Shown here: positions 56,650 to 64,000 of the stretch, piece by piece
Layout of the letters: the number at the start of each line of letters is the position of its first letter
Position numbering within the stretch: position 1 is the stretch's first letter
The notes under the pieces: model-generated
Told to the model about the DNA's origin: nothing
The model's input: only the letters and a program-made list of their open reading frames with translations
The model's database searches: none
Assembly: GCA_040902195.1 (NCBI GenBank)
Contig: JBBDXS010000017.1
Location: forward strand, 28,389-92,388
DNA: 64,000 nt
Source of the DNA: JBBDXS01 sp040902195
Lineage (GTDB): Bacteria > Chloroflexota > Dehalococcoidia > DSTF01 > RBG-16-68-14
Reading direction: 5' to 3'
Program-made: the position numbers and the translations under genes

Positions 56650-56850
56650 CAGCTGCCGGCTATCAGCTTTCAGCGTTCAGACCCCCCTCACACCCTTCGC
56701 TTCCGCCTCGGGTGGTACGCTCGAGGGCGGGCGCTGTTCGCACGTCGCTTCGCTATCGCTAGCAACGACAGGTCCTTCGGGCTTCCCACCCTCCTTCGCT
56801 TCGCTCGAGGACAGGCTCTGCGCTCTACCCCTCTCCCCTCAGGATGACAG
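56650..56850. repeat. Cluster of dispersed repeats (families A and D)
   Basis: This holds GCTATCAGCTTTCAGCGTTC (family D), TCCTTCGCTTCGCTCGAGGA (family A) and CCCTCTCCCCTCAGGATGAC. It separates two degraded small genes and supplies the last codons and stop of the HTH fragment at 56825. Confidence 0.6.
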
Positions 56851-57067
56851 AACGACTTGCGGCGGCGGTGTTGTTCGGGAAGCTGGCCGGGAGTCCGAGG
56901 GCGTCTTTGACCAATGCGGTGGAGACGCCGGTGTGGGCGGCTATCTCCATGATGGTGAGGTGGCGGTTGTGCTGCCGGATGTTGCGGATGCGGCGGTGGA
57001 GCCAGTCGCGCTCCCGGTCCTGCTGCTGGGTCTGCGGGTGCGGGGTGCTGTCGGGGCGGTCTGCCAT
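56825..57067 (-). CDS. Small helix-turn-helix protein, probably remnant
   Basis: The 80-residue frame has RERDWLHRRIRNIRQHNRHL then TIMEIAAHTGVSTALVKDAL, a plausible HTH. The last ten residues (SVILRGEG) are encoded by repeat DNA (rev. CATCCTGAGG), so the natural C-terminus is lost. It may come from the same mobile element as the fragment at 56356. Confidence 0.5.
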   Translation of the reverse strand: MADRPDSTPHPQTQQQDRERDWLHRRIRNIRQHNRHLTIMEIAAHTGVSTALVKDALGLPASFPNNTAAASRSVILRGEG

Positions 57068-57159
57068 GGGGCGCCTCCTTTATGTAGTGGCGTCCACGTT
57101 ACGGGAGGGGACACCGAGGGCGAAGGGGGTGGTAGCACTGTGTTGGGAGGAATCAGCGC

Positions 57160-57552
57160 CTAAGCCGCGTCCATTGTGATCCCGCCTCGAGCCACCCCAT
57201 CGCGTAGGCTAGCGACATATGAGTCTGGATGGCGTTCCTTGAACGCCTTCACCGCGAAGACGACTGCGGCTTCAACCCACCTCCAAAAGGGCGCATCATA
57301 ACGACCTGTCTGTTCACTTGACCAGACGGCGACGAGGCGTGAGACCGCTAGGCCGGTCAAGTTGTCCCTAAGGTGGCGGCCTAGCCCTGGAAGGTCTTCG
57401 CTGATGTCCACACGAGAGACGATGTAAGAGCCGCGTTCGATCTCAAGTTCGAGAACGAAGGGCCGGCCGAAGGGCCACACGTCGGCCGGGATGAAGCCGC
57501 AATAAACATCGACTATGGGAGCGGGGCGATTGGGGACGCGGCGCGGAGCCAT
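57160..57552 (-). CDS. Hypothetical protein
   Basis: The 130-residue protein has IVDVYCGFIPADVWPFGRPF near the N-terminus and mixed alpha/beta character (VLELEIERGSYIVSRVDI; WVEAAVVFAVKAFKERHP). No domain is recognised. The codon use is less GC-rich than that of neighbours, which may indicate acquired DNA. Confidence 0.55.
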   Translation of the reverse strand: MAPRRVPNRPAPIVDVYCGFIPADVWPFGRPFVLELEIERGSYIVSRVDISEDLPGLGRHLRDNLTGLAVSRLVAVWSSEQTGRYDAPFWRWVEAAVVFAVKAFKERHPDSYVASLRDGVARGGITMDAA

Positions 57553-57572
57553 GATTCTAGTCGACGCTGAAC

Positions 57573-57962
57573 TTACTGAACTGCCACCGGGCCCGGCGGA
57601 TGCGCGAACTCGATCTGTAGCGTGTGGTCTCGCAGCTCGAACCGCGTCACGATGTCAGGGGAATCGGCGTCACCTTTCCATTTGATGGCGACGCGATCGT
57701 CGGTGTCGAGTTTCCCGAGCGCCCACTCGACTATCGTGCCGACGGCTTCCATGTGCTCTGCCGGCCAGGCGCTCGTCAGACCGCGAATGGTGCCCTCCAT
57801 TCCGGGGCTGCCAAAGTCCTTGCCGACGTCCCCAGCGATGTCGACGATCGAGTCGCCGGCCCGCAGCCGAGCGAAGATCTCGTGACCGTCGTTTAGGATG
57901 AGCGGCGACTGAAACAGGACGTTGAGCGTTTCCATCGCCGCTTCACAAGCAGGTACAGCCAT
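57573..57962 (-). CDS. Hypothetical protein
   Basis: The 129-residue protein has ILNDGHEIFARLRAGDSIVD, a Gly-rich helix and a C-terminal beta stretch (VTRFELRDHTLQIEFAHPP). ATG 57962 is supported by GAGAAGGAGGAAAAA upstream. No family recognised. It is probably co-transcribed with the gene at 57160, 20 nt downstream. Confidence 0.6.
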   Translation of the reverse strand: MAVPACEAAMETLNVLFQSPLILNDGHEIFARLRAGDSIVDIAGDVGKDFGSPGMEGTIRGLTSAWPAEHMEAVGTIVEWALGKLDTDDRVAIKWKGDADSPDIVTRFELRDHTLQIEFAHPPGPVAVQ

Positions 57963-58146
57963 TTTTTCCTCCTTCTCCATTCCGGCCGCGTCCCCATCTG
58001 CTCTGCGCCCGTGACTGCCTTGTGACAACTGTGCTAAAGTGCCCGCGCAACTGGTGGCTCCGTAGCGGCAGGGGCAGCTCCCAACCGGTTCACAAGGCGC
58101 CTGGACCCCATTCTCTTCGGATGAGGGCCTTGCCACATGCTTCGAA

Positions 58147-61100
58147 ATGACCATGACAGCGATCGAGCAAGCCGATTCGTTTACGGAGCTTCGCCCGGCA
58201 CGCGACATCTTCGTCGGGCGGCGGCGTGAACTCGCCACGCTCCACCGGATGCTGGAGGATGTGGCGGGCCAGGCTTCGCTTGCTCTCTTTGTTGAGGGCG
58301 AACCGGGCATCGGGAAAACGAGCCTCATCGAGGAGGCTCTCCGCGGGGTTCAGGCGCATGGGCTTCGCGTCCTCAGAGCTCGCTGCTACTCTCTCCAGGA
58401 GCCAGTGCCCTACGCCCCGTTCATCGATCTTCTCAAAGAACTCGGGCCTGAAGCCGATCCCCTCCGCGAATTCCTCGCTCGAGCGGCAGCGCAGACAGCA
58501 CGTGAGCCCTGGGCCGTTCCGGGACAGGACGCGGTCAGCCGGCGCCATCGGCTCATCTTGGACTTTGCTCGGGCCGTCAACGTGGCAACCAGCGGCGTGT
58601 CATCCATCCTTTGGATCGATGATGTCCAGTGGGCAGATCGCGGCACGCTTCTCGTCCTGACCGTCCTGCTCACTAGCCGGCACTCGAATCTGTCTGTGAT
58701 CTGTTCAGGAAGATCCTACGGAGAAGCGCCAGAGGATACCGTCTTGCTGGGAGAGATTCGGTCAAAGTGTGGGCGCCTGACGTTGAGGGGACTCAACGAG
58801 AAGGATGCACTGGAGTACGCGACGGCCCTGACGGGCTGGGGCCACCTCAGTCACCGCGAAGTCCGAGCGCTCCGCTCGTTCACGGGTGGCAATCCCCTGC
58901 TCCTTCAGGAACTCGTCCTGCACGTGATGGAGTCGGGATTGCTGCAAAGGCACGGTGCGATCGAGGCTGTGTTGCGGGCAGAGGTACCCGTTCGCTTAGG
59001 AGACCTCGTCCTGCGCCGGGTGCGCGAGTTGCCGGCGGAGACGCAGAAGCTTTTGAGCGCTGCCGCGATCCTTGGTTGTGAGTTTGTTCTTGAGGACCTT
59101 TCGGTAATCCTTGACTCGGACGAGGCGGCTGTCTATGAATGTTTGCGGCCGGCCTTCCAACGACAAATCGTCGAGCGCGTGGATGCGATCGGAGCCGTCC
59201 GGGGCCGCTTCGCGCATCCTTTAATCCAGGCAATACTCTACGAGACGCTACCGGCCGCCGAACGCCGACGCATTCACACTCAAGTAGCGGCTGATTCTCC
59301 AGGACTCAGCCGGACCATGCAGCCGGAGGAGCTCGCCCGCCACTATGCGTATGGTCTGGGACGGACTGCCGGGCGAGGGGCGATAAGTTGCTGCAGGCGC
59401 GCCGCAGAACGCGCGGAGAGCCTTCTGGCGTTCGAGTCCAGCGAACGCTTCTGGGAGTTGGCGCTCTTGTGCTGCCCGCCGACATTGCGCGCGGAGCGCG
59501 CCGAGCTCCTCAAACGTCTGGGTTGGGCCACATGGGCCGCGAGTAAGTGGGAACGCGCGTCAGAGGCGTGGGCTCAGGCTTTTGCTGAGTTTGAGCGGCT
59601 GGGAGTGACCAGCCAACTGGCGGAGCTCGCCCTCGCGCTCGGCGAGCTGCACCGCTGGCGACTCGAACTCGATGAATCCGAACGTTGGCTCACGAGAGCG
59701 CTTGATATCTTGCCGGAATCCAGTCCTCTTTCGGGGAGAACACGCGCCCTCCTAGCCAGCGTCTATTGTGCCCACGGCGACACGGACCGAGGGCTTCGCT
59801 TGTTGGCGGGCACCGAAGAGATCGCACAAGACGATCCGAACATTGAGTACTGGCGGTCGTATGTCCACCTGACGGCTGGCAACCCAGACAAGGCATTTGA
59901 GATTGCATCTCGCGCGCTCGACGTGGCGAAGCGACAAGGTTCGCTTCAGGCGGTTGCCCTTCTTGCGGGAACGTTATTTCACCACCATCTCGCAGAACTC
60001 AACCGCTCGCGCGCTCGCGAACTAGCGAAGCTCGTGCACCAGAGCACTGTTCCATCAGATACCTCCGGCCTAATTTACGGTATTGTTTGCGACACGCTCC
60101 TGCACGGATACTTCGGGGAATGGGCCCGGGCAGCGAAGGCTTGTCAGCGCGCGATCGATCGCACACGACTTGCCGGGAGTTACCAAGCTGCGACTGCACG
60201 CTTCCTTCTCGGCGAGGCGCTCGTTGGATGCGGACGCCCGAGAGACGGCGTGGCTTGCATGCGAGAGGCTCTGCCCCGTCTCGAACGGATGCGGCCTGTC
60301 GCCGCAATGCATCTGGCGGCTGCCCTCATTGAGACTGGAGAACAAGGCGAGGCGCTCGATCTTGTGAAGCAGTTTTCGAGCGTGCTCTTGGTCAGCCGGC
60401 GTTCTCCCGCCGGCAAGGCCGCGCTCGGAGACGTCGTTGCCAGCCTCGACGTTCCTGATTTGCATGTGCAGTGTTACAACGCGCTAGCAGACGAGCTTAG
60501 GCCGATCGTTCTGGTCTATCGTCCCATCTCGGTGCAACGCGTGTTGGGTCGGCTGGCCGGACGTCTCGGCCAGTGGAACGCTGCCATTCGCCACTTTGAG
60601 GATGCGATAAGCCGTCTAGAAGCGGGGCGTGCTCGCTGGGAACTCTGGCGATCGTACATTGACTACGCTGCGATGCGGCGAGCCCGCAGGCGAAGGGGCG
60701 ATGAGCGGAAAGCAATCGCGTTAGAACTGAAGGCATACGAAGTTCTCGGTATCGTCGCGGAGCGTGCACCAGCCGTGAAGGAGGCGGTCAACATCTTCGC
60801 TCTAACCAGTCGCGAGATCGATGTCTTGTCGCTCGTGGCGCTGGGAAGGCGCAACGCCGAGATTGCGGGGGCCCTCACAATCAGCCCGAGAACGGTCGCA
60901 CGCCACCTTCAGAATATCTTCACGAAGATGGATGCCGATAGCCGGACGGCCGCCGTGATGAAGGCGACTGCTGTCGGCATCGTCGGGCCGTTGCGAGCGG
61001 GGAGCAACGCGACGGCGGGCGCCCCGGGCTGGCGGAAGCAGGCCGGCGGGACTAGCGGCGAGCAACGCGAGGGCGGGCTGGGAGCGCGACCCTTCGGCCG

Positions 61101-61173
61101 CCCCGACGGCGCCCCTACGACCGCCCCGACGGCGGGCGGCTCGCGAGGCGCCCCTACGACCGCGGACGGCTGA
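58147..61173 (+). CDS. Large AAA ATPase LuxR-family regulator (MalT/LAL-like)
   Basis: This 1008-residue protein has an N-terminal STAND-type ATPase (VGRRRELATLHRML; Walker A GEPGIGKTS at residues 51-59; Walker B SSILWIDDVQWAD). A long helical TPR-like sensor region follows. A C-terminal LuxR HTH (LTSREIDVLSLVALGRRNAE, ISPRTVARHLQNIFTKM) ends near residue 950. About 55 more residues, low-complexity and Gly/Thr/Pro-rich, are translated from repeat DNA. Such regulators are activated by an effector that is unknown here. Confidence 0.88.
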   Translation: MTMTAIEQADSFTELRPARDIFVGRRRELATLHRMLEDVAGQASLALFVEGEPGIGKTSLIEEALRGVQAHGLRVLRARCYSLQEPVPYAPFIDLLKELGPEADPLREFLARAAAQTAREPWAVPGQDAVSRRHRLILDFARAVNVATSGVSSILWIDDVQWADRGTLLVLTVLLTSRHSNLSVICSGRSYGEAPEDTVLLGEIRSKCGRLTLRGLNEKDALEYATALTGWGHLSHREVRALRSFTGGNPLLLQELVLHVMESGLLQRHGAIEAVLRAEVPVRLGDLVLRRVRELPAETQKLLSAAAILGCEFVLEDLSVILDSDEAAVYECLRPAFQRQIVERVDAIGAVRGRFAHPLIQAILYETLPAAERRRIHTQVAADSPGLSRTMQPEELARHYAYGLGRTAGRGAISCCRRAAERAESLLAFESSERFWELALLCCPPTLRAERAELLKRLGWATWAASKWERASEAWAQAFAEFERLGVTSQLAELALALGELHRWRLELDESERWLTRALDILPESSPLSGRTRALLASVYCAHGDTDRGLRLLAGTEEIAQDDPNIEYWRSYVHLTAGNPDKAFEIASRALDVAKRQGSLQAVALLAGTLFHHHLAELNRSRARELAKLVHQSTVPSDTSGLIYGIVCDTLLHGYFGEWARAAKACQRAIDRTRLAGSYQAATARFLLGEALVGCGRPRDGVACMREALPRLERMRPVAAMHLAAALIETGEQGEALDLVKQFSSVLLVSRRSPAGKAALGDVVASLDVPDLHVQCYNALADELRPIVLVYRPISVQRVLGRLAGRLGQWNAAIRHFEDAISRLEAGRARWELWRSYIDYAAMRRARRRRGDERKAIALELKAYEVLGIVAERAPAVKEAVNIFALTSREIDVLSLVALGRRNAEIAGALTISPRTVARHLQNIFTKMDADSRTAAVMKATAVGIVGPLRAGSNATAGAPGWRKQAGGTSGEQREGGLGARPFGRPDGAPTTAPTAGGSRGAPTTADG

Positions 61174-61195
61174 CTGCTGACGGCTGATAGCTTAT
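61107..61195. repeat. Tandem GCGCCCCTACGACCGC repeats and family D copy
   Basis: GGCGCCCCTACGACCGC occurs at about 61109-61125 and 61148-61164. A family D copy (CTGACTGCTGACGGCTGATA) follows at about 61171-61190. They form the 3' end of the luxR-type gene and its downstream flank. Related GCGCCCCTAC words recur at 62255-62310. Confidence 0.6.
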
Positions 61196-61341
61196 TGTTA
61201 TGTGAGGCGCGTCACGAAAGCGGTTGCATTTGTGACGGCGAGGCCGTTAGTCTTGATGAAGAGGCTGCGGCCTCGAATGACGGTGTGCTACCGGACGGCC
61301 CTTGCCGCATGAGGCGGCTCTTCCTGTGAAGGACGACGCTG

Positions 61342-62178
61342 GTGCTGGACATCCCTTTCCCTGACGCGCACTTCCTGAGCATGATGCGCTGGCCGCTGAT
61401 CTTGCTGGGCGTGATCGTGATGGGGCGGCTGTTGCTGCCGCGCTCGTCGGTGACGCTGGTGGAGGTTGCGCGCGAAGTGGCGATTGTTGTGTTCGCGTAC
61501 TTTTTCTATTTCATCGTGCGCGGGATCGTGGAGGGGCGTGAGTTCGAGCCGTTCGAGCACGCGTCGGACGTGATCGCGCTGGAGCGCAGCCTGGGGATCT
61601 TCTGGGAGATCAGTCTGCAGGAGCAGGTGTCGCGGGTCAGTTTCCTGGTGAACCTGGCGAACTGGACGTACGTGTGGGGCCACTGGCCGGTGATCATTCT
61701 GGCGGCGACGTGGCTGTTCATGTCGCACCGCAAGGACTATTATCTGTATCGCAACGCGTTTTTGATCTCGGGTGCGATCGGGCTGGTGGTCTTCGGGATG
61801 CTGCCGGTGGCGCCGCCGCGCTACATGCCGGCGTGGGGCTTCGTCGATACGGTTGGGGCGTACCACGGCGGGAAGAGCCTGGGTATTCTGGTGAACGAAT
61901 ATGCGGCGATGCCGAGCCTGCACTTCGGGTGGAACATGCTGATCGGCATCGCGATGGTGCGTCACGCGCAGTGGCGTCCAGTAAAGGTGGCCGGCGTGCT
62001 ACTGCCGGCGGCGATGTTCCTGTCGATCGTGCTGACGGGGAACCACTACATCATCGACGGCATCGCGGGCGGGATCGTAGCGTCGATCGGGTTGGCGCTG
62101 GCGGTGTGGTTCCAACGCTACCTCGACGCGCGCGAGCTGGGCGGGCCGAGCGCGGCGCCGGGGGCGCTGGCGACGTAG
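61342..62178 (+). CDS. PAP2/inositol phosphorylceramide synthase-like membrane enzyme
   Basis: The 278-residue protein has about six membrane helices. The phosphatase motifs are AAPPRYMPAWGF-like, AAMPSLHFGW and GNHYIIDGIAGG, so the catalytic histidines of the PAP2 superfamily are present, in the AUR1/PAP2_3 arrangement. It probably dephosphorylates or transfers a lipid phosphate. Start GTG 61342 or a nearby CTG/ATG is uncertain. The C-terminus is Ala/Gly-rich. Confidence 0.85.
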   Translation: MLDIPFPDAHFLSMMRWPLILLGVIVMGRLLLPRSSVTLVEVAREVAIVVFAYFFYFIVRGIVEGREFEPFEHASDVIALERSLGIFWEISLQEQVSRVSFLVNLANWTYVWGHWPVIILAATWLFMSHRKDYYLYRNAFLISGAIGLVVFGMLPVAPPRYMPAWGFVDTVGAYHGGKSLGILVNEYAAMPSLHFGWNMLIGIAMVRHAQWRPVKVAGVLLPAAMFLSIVLTGNHYIIDGIAGGIVASIGLALAVWFQRYLDARELGGPSAAPGALAT

Positions 62179-62203
62179 CAACACCCCTCCCCACTACGGC
62201 AAC

Positions 62204-62312
62204 CCCGGAACAAGGAAGCAGGAACAAGGAACAAGGCCCCGCCGCGCCCCAGGGCGCACAGCTGTGCGCCCCTACAAGATCGAAGACGCGTGGATCGAGA
62301 GAGCGGCCGCCC
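62204..62312. repeat. Intergenic repeat tract
   Basis: GGAACAAGGAAGCAGGAACA and neighbouring words form a purine-rich array, followed by GCGCCCCTACAAGATCG. No gene is seen. Confidence 0.5.
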
Positions 62313-63170
62313 CTACTTTTCGATGAAGAGTGTGCGGACTTCGTGGGAGAAGCCGGGCTTGAGGTCGGCGACGACCGTGGCGTCGGCGCGGCCGGTGCGC
62401 GCGTCGGAGACGTCGAGGCCGGCTGCGCGCAGGCGTTCGACCTGGGCGGCGGCGTTGTCGACGCGGTAGGAGACGCCCCAGAGGAGGTCGCGCTCGCGAG
62501 ACTCCCCAGCCTGTGGCGGGCCGGCGAGCTCAAGGATGGAGTGGCCGAGGCGGAGGAAGTGGAGGCGGCGGGCGGATGAGAAGTCGACGGTGCGGCGCAG
62601 CTCGAGACCGATAGCGCTCGTCCAGAGCGCGAGCGTGGCGGCGAGATCGGACGAGATGATGACGGTGTGATCGACGCCGGTGACGATCGCGCCGCCAGTC
62701 GCGACGGGCTCGGACATCGGCAGCGCGTCGGGCGGCGAGAGGTGCTGAATAAAGAAGGCGCGTACGCCGCGCGTGGAGGCGGGACCGATGCGGGCGTTGC
62801 GCCACTCGCGGCGGGCGCCGGTCGTTTCGTCGACGCCGTCGCCGGCGGCGGCGTCTTGCACATCGAGGCCGTTAGCGCGCGCGGCAGCGACGGTGGCATC
62901 GATGTCGTCCGTGCCGAGCGCGATGGCGTAGAGGCCTTCGCCGTGGCGATCGAGGTGGTTGCGGAGCGCGGTGGCCCAGGGAGAGTCGCCGTCGCCAAGA
63001 GCGAGGAGCTCCATGTAGGAGTTGTCGAGCCGATAGAGGACGTTCGCGGTGCCGTAGGTAGGGTGTTTGCCGCGCCAGGACGGCTTGCGGCCGAGCAGGC
63101 GCGTGTAGTTCTCTTCGGCGATCGAGAGATCGCGGACGGCGATGACGAGGTGGTCTAGGTTGAGTGGCAA
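62313..63170 (-). CDS. VOC/glyoxalase-like protein
   Basis: The 285-residue protein has two VOC-like modules: LNLDHLVIAVRDLSIAEENY at the start and GVDHTVIISSDLAATLALW in the middle, with FSSARRLHFLRLGHSILELA. The metal His/Glu ligands fit a Glyoxalase_3-type fold. The substrate is unknown. It lies near the partial methylmalonyl-CoA epimerase, which is also a VOC protein. Confidence 0.82.
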   Translation of the reverse strand: MPLNLDHLVIAVRDLSIAEENYTRLLGRKPSWRGKHPTYGTANVLYRLDNSYMELLALGDGDSPWATALRNHLDRHGEGLYAIALGTDDIDATVAAARANGLDVQDAAAGDGVDETTGARREWRNARIGPASTRGVRAFFIQHLSPPDALPMSEPVATGGAIVTGVDHTVIISSDLAATLALWTSAIGLELRRTVDFSSARRLHFLRLGHSILELAGPPQAGESRERDLLWGVSYRVDNAAAQVERLRAAGLDVSDARTGRADATVVADLKPGFSHEVRTLFIEK

Positions 63171-63241
63171 GTCGTCTTCCTATTCGCGCGACTGATCGGG
63201 GAGTCCTTCTTCCCACCCGCCCACCCAGAAAGGTCTGGTAA

Positions 63242-63290
63242 CTGGGGGGACACCCCCCAGACCCCCCGGCAGAGGGGCCCGCCCCTCTGC
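63242..63290. repeat. Two adjacent perfect hairpins
   Basis: CTGGGGGG-ACA-CCCCCCAG (63242-63260) is followed by GCAGAGGGGC-CC-GCCCCTCTGC (63269-63290). The element is non-coding and resembles GC-rich palindromic elements common in intergenic DNA. It could terminate the VOC gene's neighbour on the minus strand. Confidence 0.65.
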
Positions 63291-63357
63291 ACTCCCAGGG
63301 ACGGGCGAATCTCATCTTTCCTCGAGGACAGACCTTCTTCACTCGTCGGACCGGGCG

Positions 63358-63681
63358 TCACGGGAGCGCTCGCAAGCGGCGCTTCTGCTGCGGGCGTTTC
63401 GATGTGCGGCGCTCTTTGTCGATGCAGGGCAGCCGGTGGATATAGAGGCCCTTCTCTGAAGACGCGTCGAAGTGCTGCGCTCCCGCATCGATCTGGAAGG
63501 CGCAGTCCTTAGCAAAGGACGCCTGCGCGAGAAGGAGCTCGCCGAGGAATTTCAGGCCGGCGGCAGGCGCCTCGATGAGGACCGTGTCGTCGTCCATCTG
63601 GCGGATAACGACGCTGGTCTTCTTGGCCGCGTATTTTACACAGATCCTGTCCGGGCTCGGATGTTTTGGTGTGATTGCCAT
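63358..63681 (-). CDS. Hypothetical protein
   Basis: The 107-residue basic protein has DRICVKYAAKKTSVVIRQMD, a hydrophobic segment (GLKFLGELLLAQASFAKDCA) and a basic tail (RRTSKRPQQKRRLRALP). No family recognised. A GGAGGCG site precedes the ATG. Confidence 0.55.
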   Translation of the reverse strand: MAITPKHPSPDRICVKYAAKKTSVVIRQMDDDTVLIEAPAAGLKFLGELLLAQASFAKDCAFQIDAGAQHFDASSEKGLYIHRLPCIDKERRTSKRPQQKRRLRALP

Positions 63682-63943
63682 GACGGGACGCCTCCTCTCA
63701 CGGGTCGCTGGTCGCTAATCGCCAGCCGCTGGGGTGTATCGCATCACGGGATCAGGAAGCGTAACAGAAGAGATGCGGCGTCTCCCCGGCAAGAAGGAAT
63801 CTTAGGTTCTTCGGGCTCCCCGCCCCCTGCTTCTACCACCCTCCCCTCAGGATGACAATCTTCCTTACATCTCGCTCGCTACCGCTCGCTCGATGTAAGC
63901 AAGCCCGCCTCGCCCCCACAACCAGGCACGGGAGGTTGATACG
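63682..63943. repeat. Intergenic region with repeats of families A and E and a hairpin
   Basis: It contains GGTCGCTGGTCGCTAATCGC (family E), a family A right end (CCCCTCAGGATGAC, about 63843-63856) and an inverted repeat CTTACATC...GATGTAAG (63864-63899). No gene is seen. Confidence 0.55.
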
Positions 63944-64000
63944 TCACACGGCGGTCTTGGCGTCGACGAGCTCGATGAGGACGCCGTGGTTGGCGTTGGG
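63944..64000 (-). CDS. VOC protein C-terminus, probable methylmalonyl-CoA epimerase (truncated by window)
   Basis: Only the last 18 codons are in the window, reading NANHGVLIELVDAKTAV and a TGA at 63944-63946. The ending NGVLIEL or HGVLIEL is typical of methylmalonyl-CoA epimerase and related VOC enzymes. The presence of meaB and mcmB 8 kb away fits that pathway, but the fragment is short. Confidence 0.5.
   Translation of the reverse strand, partial: PNANHGVLIELVDAKTAV

Noticed and set aside
53004..63900. CRISPR array suspected from recurring short repeats
   Set aside because: Copies are irregularly spaced over the whole window, imperfect and mixed in orientation, and no cas gene is present.

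Overview
The window is high-GC bacterial DNA, coding almost end to end, and most likely from a member of the Chloroflexota (possibly a Dehalococcoidia-like or related monoderm lineage). This is inferred from the gene mix: MurT/GatD lipid II amidation, CofG/CofH deazaflavin synthesis, a SufR-headed suf operon, bifunctional FBP aldolase/phosphatase, and split B12-dependent mutase genes. The phylum is a moderate-confidence call and the class is a guess. A run of 10 N at 44207-44216 marks a scaffold join, so the sequence is probably a metagenome or draft assembly.

Layout, left to right. 1-4129 (+): the C-terminal part of a copper P-type ATPase with a SHOCT protein, a deazaflavin-dependent nitroreductase-like protein, and murT-gatD. 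4134-5386 (-): an adenylate/guanylate cyclase behind a DUF4097 protein. 5489-10083 (+): a lipoprotein nuclease/phosphatase, a membrane protein, then cofG-cofH and a DUF5661 protein. cofG has a 140-nt structured leader ending in a terminator. 10080-14402: a BTAD-type regulator, DUF1059, a chimeric pseudogene made of SDR and cofH fragments, a lipoprotein, the intact SDR and a PPC/dockerin surface protein. 14490-22448 (-): a methyltransferase, gltD, gltB and SufT. 22452-29983 (-): sufR-sufC-sufB-dinB-sufD-rieske-dinB-sufS-sufU-DUF5808. 30103-32377 (-): a sirtuin and a dockerin-like exported protein. 32520-35541 (-): zur-znuA-znuC-znuB with two matching palindromic operators. 35675-40464: an RCC1 surface protein (+), an M3-type oligopeptidase (-), a lone winged-helix regulator (+) and two paralogous unknown proteins (+). 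40349-49694 (-): an MFS transporter, ROK sugar kinase, glycogen synthase, GroEL with CIRCE, an unknown protein, citrate synthase and FBP aldolase/phosphatase. 49978-52985 (+): a pseudo-PP2C/beta-propeller membrane protein and tsaD. 53150-57962 (-): DUF2851, an XRE regulator, meaB, a B12-binding mutase subunit, degraded fragments and two unknown small genes. 58147-62178 (+): a giant LuxR-family ATPase regulator and a PAP2 enzyme. 62313-64000 (-): a VOC protein, an unknown protein and the C-terminus of a probable methylmalonyl-CoA epimerase.

Together the genes describe Fe-S cluster assembly under a cluster-sensing repressor, zinc uptake under Zur, nitrogen assimilation through GOGAT, gluconeogenesis and glycogen synthesis, methylmalonyl-CoA metabolism, F420 synthesis, and peptidoglycan amidation.

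The most noteworthy signals are: (i) the unassigned leader RNA of cofG; (ii) two near-identical Zur-type palindromes, one on the zur promoter and one inside the start of znuA; (iii) about ten genes whose -10 box lies 6-13 nt from the start codon, implying leaderless mRNAs, three or more of them sharing GCTATGAT; (iv) several families of short dispersed repeats, some translated as parts of proteins (murT, meaB, sir2, the luxR-type tail); and (v) an SDR/cofH chimera joined at a 6-bp microhomology. No CRISPR array, insertion sequence, rRNA or tRNA was recognised.
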